Shown piece by piece: positions 27,330 to 36,672 of a DNA stretch of 64,000 nucleotides (its first letter is position 1; every line of letters begins with the position of its first letter). The DNA comes from CAKZLS01 sp963701445. Its GTDB lineage: Bacteria > Pseudomonadota > Alphaproteobacteria > Rhodospirillales > Defluviicoccaceae. Both the position numbers and the translations under genes were made by a program. The notes below the pieces were generated by a model, which worked only from the letters and a program-made list of their open reading frames with translations, searched no databases and had not been told where the DNA came from. The DNA lies in assembly GCA_963701445.1 (NCBI GenBank), contig CAVPAM010000047.1, positions 66,312-130,311 on the forward strand, given 5' to 3'.

Positions 27330-29936
27330 ATGAGCAACGCCAAGGAAACGGTAAACGCAGAGGCCAACCCCGCGTCCGATCAGGACCTGAAGGACCTGAT
27401 CGCCGAAACGGATACGGGGGGGCGCAACCCGTCGGGGATCGCAAAGAGGATCTTTCTCGGCACGGCGCTCGCCTGGGCCCTGTTCCAGGTCTGGATCGCC
27501 TCGCCGCTTCCGTTCATGGTGCGCATCGGGGTGTTCAACGACACCGAGGCAAGGTCCATCCATCTGGCCTTCGCCATCTTCCTCGCCTTTCTCGGGTTTC
27601 CCGCGCTGAAGCGCTCGCCGCGCGCCTATATCCCCATCCTCGATTGGGTCCTCGCCATCGTCGGGGCGTTCTGCGCGGCCTATATCTTCCTGTTCTATAA
27701 CGAGATTTCGCAGCGTCCGGGGCTGCCCAACACCATGGACGTGGTGGTGGCCTGCGTCGGCATGGTGCTGCTGCTGGAGGCGACGCGGCGCGCGCTCGGT
27801 CCGGCGCTGACCATCCTTGCCATAATCTTCCTCGTCTACACCTTCGCCGGACCCTACATGCCGGGAATGCTGGCTCACCAGGGCGCCAGTCTCGAGGGCG
27901 TGGTCAATCACCAATGGATCACCACCGAGGGCGTGTTCGGCGTGGCGCTGGGGGTGTCCACCAGCTTCGTCTTCCTGTTCGTGCTGTTCGGGGCGCTGCT
28001 CGACAAGGGCGGGGCCGGCCACTACTTCATCCAGGTCGCGTTCTCGCTGCTCGGTCACCTGCGCGGCGGGCCGGCGAAGGCGGCGGTGGTGGCGTCGGCC
28101 ATGACCGGCCTGATCTCCGGGTCCTCCATCGCCAACGTGGTCACCACCGGCACCTTCACCATTCCGCTGATGCGCCGCGTGGGCTTCAGCCGGGAAAAGG
28201 CCGGCGCCGTCGAAGTGGCGTCGTCCGTGAACGGCCAGATCACGCCGCCGGTGATGGGGGCGGCGGCGTTCCTGATGGTGGAATTCGTCGGCATTCCCTA
28301 CACCGAGGTGATCAAGAACGCCTTTCTGCCGGCGGTCATCTCCTACATCGCGCTGTTCTACATCGTCCATCTGGAGGCGATGAAAGCCGGCATGGAGGGC
28401 CTGCCGAAGCCCGGCGTGGTCCGGCCGTGGCTGGTGCGGCTGATGAACATGCTGCTGGGCTTCATCATCATCACCGGCGTGGCGGCGGCCGTCTACTACG
28501 GGCTCGGCTGGATCAAGGGCTTTACCGGCGACGCGGCCAGCTTCATCATCGGCGTTCTGCTGTTCGCCGCGTACCTCGCGCTGCTCCGGTTCGGCACCGG
28601 CTATCCCGAACTGAAGTTGGACGATCCCAACGCGCCCATCGTCGAACTCCCGGAGTCCGGACCGACGGTCAGGGTCGGCCTGCACTACCTGTTGCCGGTG
28701 GTGGTTCTGGTGTGGGCGCTGATGGTGGAGCGGCTGTCGCCGGGCCTGTCGGCGTTCTGGGCGTCGGCGCTGATGATCTTCATCCTGCTCACCCAGCGCC
28801 CGATCATCGCCTACTTCCGCAAGCGGCCGCTGGCCGGCAGCCTCCGGCAGGGCTGGGACGAGTTGATCGCGGGGATGATCGAGGGCTCGCGCAACATGAT
28901 CGGCATCGGCATCGCCACCGCCGCCGCCGGCATCATCGTCGGCAGCGTCACCCTCACCGGCGTCGGCGCGGTGATGACCGACCTGGTGGAGGTCATCTCC
29001 GGCGGCAACATCATGCTGATGCTGATCTTCACCGCCCTGATCAGCCTGATCCTCGGCATGGGCCTGCCGACCACGGCCAACTACATCGTGGTGTCGGCGC
29101 TGATGGCGCCGGTGATCGTCGAGCTGGGCACCAGTTCCGGCCTTCTGGTCCCGCTGATCGCGGTCCACATGTTCGTGTTCTATTTCGGCATCATGGCCGA
29201 CGTCACGCCGCCGGTGGGCCTGGCGTCCTTCGCGGCGGCCGCGGTGTCGGGGGGCGATCCCATAAAAACCGGCATTGTCGCCTTCTATTACAGCTTGCGG
29301 ACGGCGCTGCTGCCGTTCCTGTTCATCTTCAACACCGACCTTCTGCTGATCGACGTGGATTTCTTCCATGGCGTTCTGATCTTCGTGGTGGCGACCATCG
29401 CCATGCTGCTGTTCGCCGCCGCCACCCAGAACTATTTCCTGGTAAAGAGCCGCATCTACGAGAGCCTGATGCTGCTGCTCATCGCCTTCACGCTGTTCCG
29501 GCCCGGGTTCTGGATGAACATGATCGTGCCGCCGTTCGAGGACCTGCCGCCGGCGGCCTTCGCCAAGGCGCTGGCGGACGCGCCGCCCGGCGCGGACCTG
29601 CGCCTCAGGATCCTCGGCGTCGACGATATCGGCGATCCGAGGGAGTTCGTCACCACGCTGACCGTGCCGGAGGGCGCCACCGCCGAGGAGCGGCTGGAAA
29701 ACGCTGGCCTGGAGTTGCTGACCAAGGGCGACGAGGTGATCATCGACAACGTCGGCTTCGACAGCGCGGCGCAAAGGGCCAACCTGGAGTTCGACCAGAA
29801 GATCCTCAAGGTTCGCGCCCCGGTGGATCAGCCTCCCAAGGAGCTGATGTTCATTCCGGCGTTCCTGCTGCTGGGCATCGTCGTGTTCCTGCAACGCCTG
29901 CGCCGGCCGCGAAACGCGGCCGCGCAAGCGGCCTGA
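27330..29936 (+). CDS. TRAP transporter fused permease (4TM + 12TM) with C-terminal DUF3394-like extension
   Basis: A sodium-coupled TRAP permease of 868 residues with the small (DctQ-like) and large (DctM-like) membrane parts fused. About 18 hydrophobic segments are visible. Large-subunit signatures are SGSSIANVVTTGTFTIPLM and GQITPPVMGAAAFLM, repeated in the second half as LGMGLPTTANYIVV and ADVTPPVGLASFAAAA. After the last transporter helix a soluble region (about residues 730-840: DLRLRILGVDDIGD..., EVIIDNVGFDSAAQ) resembles the DUF3394 extension of such permeases, and one final membrane helix follows. It works with the upstream TAXI protein. Confidence 0.93.
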   Translation: MSNAKETVNAEANPASDQDLKDLIAETDTGGRNPSGIAKRIFLGTALAWALFQVWIASPLPFMVRIGVFNDTEARSIHLAFAIFLAFLGFPALKRSPRAYIPILDWVLAIVGAFCAAYIFLFYNEISQRPGLPNTMDVVVACVGMVLLLEATRRALGPALTILAIIFLVYTFAGPYMPGMLAHQGASLEGVVNHQWITTEGVFGVALGVSTSFVFLFVLFGALLDKGGAGHYFIQVAFSLLGHLRGGPAKAAVVASAMTGLISGSSIANVVTTGTFTIPLMRRVGFSREKAGAVEVASSVNGQITPPVMGAAAFLMVEFVGIPYTEVIKNAFLPAVISYIALFYIVHLEAMKAGMEGLPKPGVVRPWLVRLMNMLLGFIIITGVAAAVYYGLGWIKGFTGDAASFIIGVLLFAAYLALLRFGTGYPELKLDDPNAPIVELPESGPTVRVGLHYLLPVVVLVWALMVERLSPGLSAFWASALMIFILLTQRPIIAYFRKRPLAGSLRQGWDELIAGMIEGSRNMIGIGIATAAAGIIVGSVTLTGVGAVMTDLVEVISGGNIMLMLIFTALISLILGMGLPTTANYIVVSALMAPVIVELGTSSGLLVPLIAVHMFVFYFGIMADVTPPVGLASFAAAAVSGGDPIKTGIVAFYYSLRTALLPFLFIFNTDLLLIDVDFFHGVLIFVVATIAMLLFAAATQNYFLVKSRIYESLMLLLIAFTLFRPGFWMNMIVPPFEDLPPAAFAKALADAPPGADLRLRILGVDDIGDPREFVTTLTVPEGATAEERLENAGLELLTKGDEVIIDNVGFDSAAQRANLEFDQKILKVRAPVDQPPKELMFIPAFLLLGIVVFLQRLRRPRNAAAQAA

Positions 29937-29965
29937 GAGCGAAAAAAAACAAGAGCGAGGGAAAC

Positions 29966-30394
29966 ATGTTCAAGGATATCCTGATTGCCGTGGACCTGAG
30001 CCAGGAAGCCTCCTGGCGCAAGGCCCTCCCCTTCGCGGTGGAGATGGCGCGGAATTTCTCCGCCAACCTCCACGTGATGACCGTGGTTCCGGACAGCGGA
30101 TTTCACTACGTCGCGCAGTTCTTTCCCGCCGGTTACGAGAAGGGGATGATCGCCGAGGCCAACAAGGCCCTGCACGCCTTCGTCGCCACCCATGTCCCCG
30201 CCGGCATCAAGGTTCAGCACGTCATCGCCCACGGCAGCATCTACCGCGAGATCGTCGACGCGGCGGAGCGGATCGGCGCCGACGCGGTGGTGATGGCGTC
30301 GCACACCCCCGGCCTCGCGGACGCCGTCATCGGCCCCAACGCCGAACGCGTCCTCCACCACGTCAAGTGCTCGGTGTTCGTCATCCGCGAATAG
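29966..30394 (+). CDS. Universal stress protein, UspA family
   Basis: A single-domain Usp protein of 142 residues. It starts MFKDILIAVDLS and ends with the ATP-binding type motif region (ADAVVMASHTPGLADAVIGP, then NAERVLHHVKCSVFVIRE). It is 29 bp downstream of the TRAP permease, with GCGAGGGAAAC before the ATG. TRAP operons of this type often end with a UspA gene (as in Halomonas TeaD), where it modulates uptake. That is the likely role here. Confidence 0.92.
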   Translation: MFKDILIAVDLSQEASWRKALPFAVEMARNFSANLHVMTVVPDSGFHYVAQFFPAGYEKGMIAEANKALHAFVATHVPAGIKVQHVIAHGSIYREIVDAAERIGADAVVMASHTPGLADAVIGPNAERVLHHVKCSVFVIRE

Positions 30395-30910
30395 GCACCG
30401 GCGGCCGCCCGCGCGGGTTCCCGATCCCCGCCCGCGCGGCGGGCCGCCGCTCTCTCCCCACGGTACCGTCCCGCCGCCTTGCCGCGACCGCGCCGGCCCC
30501 TTCCGCGCGCGCGGCCACCCGCGCCCGCCCGCCATCGGAACGGCGGTCAGGGGGCCGGGGGGGGGGGGGTAAAACGAAAAAGTGAAAAACAACCCCATGC
30601 ACAGTAGAAATCCGGGCGCAAAGCGCGCTCCGGAGACCGAATTTCCGGTGCGCCGCGACCGGAAGTCGGAAATGGCGGGCGCCAACGCCCGGGAGGCGCA
30701 CGCCGCTGGCGACTTGCGGCGCCGGTTTGGCTATAAGGGAACCTACGCGGAGATTCGCGCCGGCCGGGATGTTGAAGGCACGGCGGCCACGGGGGGAGGC
30801 CAAGGCGGCAGCATGTCCGAACATTTCTTCGAGCGACCGATACTGAACTCGCCGTAACGCACATGATTCAATCGATCTGGGATGTCTCCAACACCTGAGT
30901 GCTCTGTGGC
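30395..30910. other. Intergenic region with G-tract repeat
   Basis: About 515 bases between uspA and the HNH gene. The left part is a very GC-rich, C/G-simple stretch. The middle contains the G-tract dispersed repeat described separately. The right part shows no supportable gene; the short open frame 30582-30857 consists partly of that repeat. Confidence 0.6.
30557..30617. repeat. Dispersed intergenic repeat with 13-G tract, copy 1
   Basis: A run of 13 G (30557-30569), an A-rich spacer, then a 30-base element at 30588-30617 containing CCCCATGCACAGTAGAAATC. The identical 30 bases occur in inverted orientation at 61573-61602, also about 18-20 bases from a 14-base C run. Confidence 0.85.
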
Positions 30911-31835
30911 ATGAGTTTCAAGCTAGTCGTCGCAGTGACCGACAATGAGTGGTTCGAGCAGCTTCGAAGCATACCCAATCTTGACGAGGTAAACTTCTGG
31001 GCACCATCTGGCACGACATTTCGAGCCCTGAACCCTGGAGAGCTATTCCTTTTTAAATTGCATGCTCCAAAAAACTTTATCGTCGGGGGCGGTGTATTTG
31101 CTTACGCAAATAATTTACCCTGCTCACTTGCGTGGGAGGCATTTGGGTTAGCGAACGGCGCCAAGAACTCTTGCCGAGATGCGGTCTCGAATCGCACGCT
31201 ACCGGCGAACAGATTCACGTGACCTGACAGATTTTCCAATCGGCTGCCGCATACTTACCCAGCCGTTTTTCCTTGATGAATATAATTGGCTGCCTGTCCC
31301 GACGAGTTTTTCTCCCAATATCGTCACTTTCAAGACCTACTCCTTGGATGACCCTGATGGCAGACATCTTTGGGAGGCCGTCCAGAAAGGAATGGGTTAC
31401 TCGTCACCCCAAGGATTAGCTGATAGCGACGTACCGCGATATGGGGAGCCGATAGCTGTAAAACCCAGGCTGGGACAAGGAGCCTTTCGAGTACTGGTAA
31501 CCGATATTTACAATCGACGATGCGCAGTCACGAACGAACGAACTTTGCCAGCCCTGGACGCGGCACATATCCGTCCGTACAGTCAAGGTGGTCTCCATGT
31601 GCCATCAAACGGTCTACTTCTCCGCCGCGACATTCACAGCCTGCTCGACTCCGGGTACGTCACCGTCACACCTGACTTCCGTTTCGAGGTCAGCCGTCGT
31701 ATCCGCGAGGAATTTGAGAACGGTCGTGACTATTATGCGCTCCATGGCAAGCCGGTCTCGGTGCCATCGGAGTGCGAAAGCAGGCCTGATCCGCGTGTAC
31801 TGACGTGGCACAATGACGAGTGCTTTCTTGGATAA
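30911..31835 (+). pseudogene. HNH endonuclease (frameshifted, lower GC)
   Basis: A probable restriction-type HNH nuclease of about 307 residues. The N-terminal part (MSFKLVVAVTDNEWFEQL..., FWAPSGTTFRALNPGELFLF) and the C-terminal HNH part lie in different frames. The nuclease core is visible as CAVTNERTLPALDAAHIRPY followed by NGLLLRRDIHSLLDSGYVTV, matching the HNH_2 family. Dropping one A near 31163-31166 joins the frames as NGAKTLAEMRSRIARY. Base composition is clearly lower in GC than the flanks, suggesting transfer. It lies next to a DNA methyltransferase fragment, so it may be the remains of a restriction-modification unit. Confidence 0.72.
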
Positions 31836-31904
31836 CTGATCAGCAAATTGTACTCTGCGGACAACGTTGCTCTTGTCCGCCGATAACCTTGCAAAACGGA
31901 TCGG

Positions 31905-32143
31905 CACGCGCCCTGCTCGCGGACTCGCCGGAGGGGCTTCGCAAGGAGGCGGAGGTGGCGTGGACGCCGCCGAAAGACCGCCCTACCCATGGCGATATCC
32001 GCCAGGGCTTCGTCTACGAGCGCGTGCCGCACATCATGCTCAAATCCATCGCCAACAACACCGAGATCGACGTGATCTGGGAGAAATTCCAGGAAACGTT
32101 GGAGCCGCTCCGCCGTGACCTCAACGCCGCGCTGGGCCGCGAC
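31905..32143 (+). pseudogene. DNA methyltransferase fragment
   Basis: A short open stretch whose translation (LLADSPEGLRKEAEVAW, then DRPTHGDIRQGFVYERVPHI and LKSIANNTEIDVIWEKF) resembles an internal to C-terminal part of site-specific DNA methylases with which I am familiar. The catalytic and SAM-binding parts are absent. It is bounded on the left by the low-GC HNH gene and on the right by a REP-like repeat, so it looks like a truncated remnant. GC content is back to the local average, unlike the HNH gene. The family assignment rests on memory of the motif and needs a search. Confidence 0.55.
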
Positions 32144-32154
32144 CGGAGACGGCG

Positions 32155-32202
32155 GACGGCGGCGGCGGTTCTGGATCGCCGCGCTTCGCTCGCGATGACG
32201 AG
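32155..32202. repeat. REP-like repeat, half-palindrome
   Basis: The segment contains CTGGATCGCCGCGCTTCGCT followed by CGCGATGACG. Its reverse complement, GCGAGCGAAGCGCGGCGATC, is nearly identical to 61.4 kb (one base differs). This is the common proteobacterial palindromic-repeat style built on GCGAGCGAAGCG. Confidence 0.7.
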
Positions 32203-32348
32203 GCGGGGGCGGATGGGGGAGGATGACGGCGGGGGCGCGGCGATCGGAGCGCCGCGCTCGGGCCGGACCACCCGTCATGGCGAGCCGAGGGCGCGGCCAT
32301 CCAGTCCGCGACGGGGACGGGCGGCCGCCAAGGCCGATTTGGGGGAAT

Positions 32349-32425
<77 letters not shown>

Positions 32426-32524
32426 ACGGGTTCAACCTAGTGACTTTCGCGGGTTGCGACAAGACGGGAACGCAGGGGCGGGCGGCCGGGCGAGACACCC
32501 TCCCCCGCCATGGACGCGAAAGGA

Positions 32525-32842
32525 TCAGGAGACGGACTTGACCGGCCAGGAAATGCTGTGGGCGCGCTGGCGCCGGGGACTCATGCGCGCCAGGATGTCC
32601 AGGAGATCGCTGAACTTCTCGCCCACGGTCAGCGCCCAGCCGTCGAACCCGGTGGCCATGTACCGATGTTCCTCGGCCTTCGCCAGCTTGAGCGTCAACG
32701 GCCGGTCGGCCTCGACGGAAATCTCCAGCACGTCCTCGCCGTTCGCGCCCTCGCGGCGGCTCCACTGGCGCCAGCTCGGCACCTGGTCGAACCGGTTCAC
32801 GAACTCGGCGAACTCTTCGGCGGTGTAGGTCACATTGGCCAC
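32525..32842 (-). CDS. Hypothetical protein
   Basis: A 105-residue soluble protein (MANVTYTAEEFAEFVNRFDQ...), rich in acidic residues early and basic at the end (SPRRQRAHSISWPVKS). No signal peptide, membrane helix or recognised domain. AGGAGCG lies about ten bases upstream of the ATG. It stands alone between tRNA-Pro and a DUF192 gene. Codon use is like its neighbours, so it is probably a real native gene. Confidence 0.6.
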   Translation of the reverse strand: MANVTYTAEEFAEFVNRFDQVPSWRQWSRREGANGEDVLEISVEADRPLTLKLAKAEEHRYMATGFDGWALTVGEKFSDLLDILARMSPRRQRAHSISWPVKSVS

Positions 32843-33081
32843 GGAACGCTCCTGGTCTGCGCGGTGTCGACGATTTTCCCTTCCCGGAAGTTTCTTTTGC
32901 GGCGGTTTCTTTGTTTTGGATGCGGCACGTCAAAACTTTTTGCTGCGCCGCAACATCTTTGTCTAGATGTAACAAAACGGGATGGCGGAATCAACCCTCA
33001 TGAGGTTTTTCTTTTTCCTTTTGCCTAACCATAGGTTTTATTAGAGGTTTTGAATTTACCAGGACGGGAGTGTGCCGCCGT

Positions 33082-33618
33082 TTAACGCGCGGGCGCGCCG
33101 AAAATCGGGTGATGGACGCGATCGCCGGCGCGAATCGCCAGCCGCCGGGCGGTTCCGGCGTTCAGTTCGAGCACGGCGCGCACCGGCTCCCCCGACGGAA
33201 TGGGCGTCAGCGACAGCGGTTCGGTGTCCTCGGCCACCCGCGCGATCCGCCCGCCGGCGTCGATGAACAGCATGTCCAGCGGCACGTGCGTGTTCTTCAT
33301 CCACATGGCCACCGGGCGGCTCTCTTTGTAGTCGAACAGCATGCCGGCGTCGGCGGCGAGCGCGCGCCGGTGCTGGAGCCCCTGAATTCGCCGCGCCCAG
33401 GTGTCCGCCATCTCCACCGTGAAGGCGAATTGGCCCGCCGAGGTCTCGATGGTCAGGCGCGAAACCGGAAAGTCCATCTCCGGCGCGGCCGTGGACGCCG
33501 CGCGCGGCGAGCCGCCCGCCGCCATCAACCCCGCCGCCAGCAGCCCCGCCGCCATGGCGCGCAAGAGCGCCCGGCGCCGGAGCGGACGGCGGCGCCCCCG
33601 CTCCTCGACCCTGGTCAT
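33082..33618 (-). CDS. DUF192 family protein, exported
   Basis: A 178-residue protein with a strongly basic N-terminus (RRRPLRRRALLRAMAAGLLAAG) forming a signal peptide or membrane anchor. The DUF192 core follows: EMADTWARRIQGLQHRRALA, GMLFDYKESRPVAMWMKN and the typical THVPLDMLFID. Function of the family is not established. Start chosen at ATG 33618; ATG 33645 would add nine residues. Divergent from the NhaD/CitM-like transporter, with about 210 bp between. Confidence 0.85.
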   Translation of the reverse strand: MTRVEERGRRRPLRRRALLRAMAAGLLAAGLMAAGGSPRAASTAAPEMDFPVSRLTIETSAGQFAFTVEMADTWARRIQGLQHRRALAADAGMLFDYKESRPVAMWMKNTHVPLDMLFIDAGGRIARVAEDTEPLSLTPIPSGEPVRAVLELNAGTARRLAIRAGDRVHHPIFGAPAR

Positions 33619-33831
33619 CCCGTCTCTCCCACCCGCGACCGTCATATTGCCCGCTATGTACTCCCAATGGCGGAGAAATAGGACCCCAATAAAGGTGTGG
33701 GTTCAAGTGTATGGGTTTGCTCGCCGGCCTGGATGCCGCTATAAGTTTGTGCATCGCACAATCGGCCCAATGCGCCGTCGCCCCCGCGCACGCGGACCAG
33801 AGGCGCATAAGGACAGAGGTGAGGGAACGGA

Positions 33832-35305
33832 ATGAGGAAGAAAATACTCTTTGCACTCGTGGCCGTGCTGGCGGTGGCGTTGCCGCCGGTCGCCGCGCTG
33901 GCGGCCGGGGCGCCCGATGGCGGCGCCCACGCGGGTGGCGCCCCGCATCTGGACGGCTCCGAGATGGGTCTCCTGTGGGCGATCCCGTTCGCGGGAATGC
34001 TGCTGTCCATCGCCGTTTTTCCGCTGGTGGCCCCGCACTTCTGGGAGCACCACTTCGGCAAGATCTCGGCCGGGTGGATCGTCGTGGTGCTGGCGCCGTT
34101 CCTGGTAATGTTCGGCTGGCAGCTGACGCTGTTCGAGGTGCTCCACCTGATGCTGCTGGAGTACCTGCCGTTCATCATCCTGCTGCTGGCGCTGTTCACG
34201 GTGGCCGGCGGCATCCATTTCGCCGGCAGCTTCAAGGGCACGCCGCTCAGCAACACCGCGTTTCTCGCCGGCGGCACGGTGATCGCGAGCTGGACCGGGA
34301 CAACCGGCGCGTCGATGCTGCTGATCCGCCCGGTGATGCGCGCCAACAAGGACCGCCACCACAAGGTCCACGTCATCGTCTTCTTCATTTTCCTGGTCAG
34401 CAATATCGGCGGCGCCCTGACGCCGCTCGGCGATCCTCCGCTGTTCCTGGGCTTCCTCAAGGGCGTGAGCTTCTTCTGGCCCACCGTGCACGTATTCCCG
34501 CCCATGCTGCTGCTGTCGGTGCTTCTGCTCGGCCTGTTCTTCGCCATGGACACCTATCTGTACCGCAAGGAAGGCGGCCCCGAGCGCGCCCGGATCGCGC
34601 TGGAAGGCCCCGCCGAAGCCAAGACCAAGATCGGCATCAACGGATGGCCCAACGTGGCCCTTCTCGGCGGCGATCGTCGCCGCCGTGCTGATGAGCGGTG
34701 TTTGGAATCCGGGCATCGGCTTCGACGTCTTCCATGTTCACATCGAGGTTCAGAACCTGCTCCGCGACCTGCTCCTGCTGGGGATCACCTGGGTGTCGTG
34801 GCGGTTCACCGACCGCGAGCATCGCCGGGCCAACGAGTTCAACTGGCACCCGATCCTCGAGGTGGCCAAGCTGTTCGCCGGCATCTTCGTCACCATCATG
34901 CCGGTGATCGCCATCCTCAAGGCGGGCGAGCATGGCGCGCTCTCCGCCGTCATCGGCGCCGTCACCGACGACGCGGGCCAGCCGGTGAACGCCATGTACT
35001 TCTGGCTGACCGGCATCCTGTCGAGCTTCCTCGACAACGCGCCCACCTACCTGGTGTTCTTCAACGCCGCCGGCGGCGACGCCGCCGAACTGATGGGACC
35101 GCTGTCGGGCACGCTGCTGGCGATCTCCGCGGGCGCGGTGTTCATGGGCGCCAACAGCTACATCGGCAACGCGCCCAACTTCATGGTCAAGGCCATCGCC
35201 GAGTCCTCCGGCATCCGCATGCCGAGCTTCTTCGGCTATCTGGCGTGGTCGGGACTGATCCTGGTGCCGCTGTTCGGAGTGGTCACCTTGGTATTTTTCC
35301 TGTGA
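33832..35305 (+). CDS. NhaD/CitM-like ion transporter (frameshifted)
   Basis: A secondary transporter of the ion transporter superfamily, annotated in relatives as a sodium:proton antiporter. A signal-like first helix is followed by about a dozen hydrophobic segments. Typical residues are SWTGTTGASMLLIRPVMRAN, SNIGGALTPLGDPPLFLGFL, and near the end SSFLDNAPTYLVFFNAAGG and GANSYIGNAPNFMVKAIAE. The two halves lie in different frames. Removing one G at about 34666 gives continuous ALLAAIVAAVLMSGVWNPG and a product of about 490 residues. A UspA gene follows on the opposite strand. Confidence 0.85.
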
Positions 35306-35500
35306 TCGGTTGACCCGTTACAGGAGGCGGGCGGGAGGACATGCCGCGTTCTCCCCGCCCGCGACGACACCGTTGCGAAGGCCCGGGCGCGAGCGCCCCG
35401 CCGGCGCGCGGCACGGGCGGACAGCCTCACGGGAATGAGATCAAAAAGATGAGACCGGCTTCGGCGCCGCCGGCGGCGCCCGCTTGCCTGGTTCCGGCGC

Positions 35501-36316
35501 CTACTGGCGCATGACCACCGGAATGGTGGTGTGGCGCATGACGTAGTCGGTGGCTCCGCCGGCGAACAGTTCGCGCAGGCGCGAGTGCGAGAACGCCCCC
35601 ATGATGATCAGGTCGCAGCCCTCCCGCTCGGCCGCCTTGAGGATCCCCTTCCCGGCCTTGGTGTTGGGCTCCAGCACCTTGGCCTCGATCCCGTGGTAGC
35701 CCAGATAGGTGGCGAGATCGGTTCCCGGCGCATCCGTGAACTTGTCGTTGGCGGAGGCCAGCACCAGCACTTCGTCGGCCTCGCGGATGAACGGCATCCC
35801 ACCCCGCACCGCCTTGATGGCCTCGCGGGTGTTCTTCCACGCGACGAGAACACGCTTGCCCTCCACCGGGCGGTCCCATTTCCACGGCACCAGCAGCATG
35901 GGGCATCCCGCCGACACCACCAGGTGATCGGACATGTGGAAGATGATGCTGTCCTCCACGTGCTCCTTGGGCTCCTGCTCCACCACCACGAGGTCGGCGA
36001 GGTGGGCGTAGCGCGCCATCAGGTCGTTGACCCCGCCGTGCTCCTCGTGCCACTCCCACGAACGCAGCCCCACGCACTCCTCGGCCAGTTCCTTCTTGAT
36101 GGCCTCCACCTTGGCCTTTTCCTCGTCCCGAGCATCGTCGAGGAACGCCAGGGACGCGGCGCGGCCAATCATCCCGGCCGGATAGTCGGGGTTGGGCGTG
36201 GCGTAGACCACGTTCAGGTGGGCGTCGAATTTCTTGGCCAGCCCGACCGATAGCCGCAACCGCGCGAGGTGCCGCCGGTCATATGCCATGTGGACGACGA
36301 TGCACTTGATGGCCAT
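35501..36316 (-). CDS. Universal stress protein, tandem Usp domains
   Basis: A 271-residue protein with two Usp folds. The first starts MAIKCIVVHMAYDRRHLARL, the second near residue 145 (GKRVLVAWKNTREAIKAV) and ends with CDLIIMGAFSHSRLREL, FAGGATDYVMRHTTIPVVM. The second domain has the G-x2-G-x9-G(S/T)-like ATP-binding end. ATG 36316 is the first codon matching the family; the frame is open further but the extension looks random. A gap of about 355 bp upstream separates it from the divergent MocR regulator. Confidence 0.9.
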   Translation of the reverse strand: MAIKCIVVHMAYDRRHLARLRLSVGLAKKFDAHLNVVYATPNPDYPAGMIGRAASLAFLDDARDEEKAKVEAIKKELAEECVGLRSWEWHEEHGGVNDLMARYAHLADLVVVEQEPKEHVEDSIIFHMSDHLVVSAGCPMLLVPWKWDRPVEGKRVLVAWKNTREAIKAVRGGMPFIREADEVLVLASANDKFTDAPGTDLATYLGYHGIEAKVLEPNTKAGKGILKAAEREGCDLIIMGAFSHSRLRELFAGGATDYVMRHTTIPVVMRQ

Positions 36317-36672
36317 TGTTCGATCTTCCCCTCGGGTCTGGAACCGTCCCCCTGGCGCCCGGGGGCGCTCCGGGACGAATGAAGCGGCGCAAACCCTACC
36401 TTCGCGCCTGCAAAAAATCAACACCGCGCATGGGGATATGCGCGCGCACGGAGGCTTTCCGTGCCCTCGCCCCCGGTGCCGTGCGTTCCGCCACGAACGG
36501 GCCGGCCTGTCGCCGTGTCTCCACCGAACACGGAAAGAGGCGAGGGATTGCCTGGAGCCCGGCGCCGGGCCGACCCGGGCCGGCAAAATTGAACAGTGTT
36601 TCTTCCCGTTTGCTTTTTGGTTACACTATTCGTTTCGAAGCCGGTTTCGATTGACGGGGGGACGTCGGACCA
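36317..36672. other. Divergent intergenic region between uspA and mocR-like gene
   Basis: About 355 bases. No gene is supported. The segment near 36620-36660 is AT-richer (TTTGGTTACACTATTCG) and is a reasonable promoter candidate for the MocR gene, which would usually autoregulate, but no operator could be defined by eye. Confidence 0.4.

Noticed and set aside
26166..29927. 1253-residue open frame on the minus strand
   Set aside because: Entirely antisense to the TAXI and TRAP permease genes, with repetitive His/Arg/Asp composition; a GC-driven shadow.
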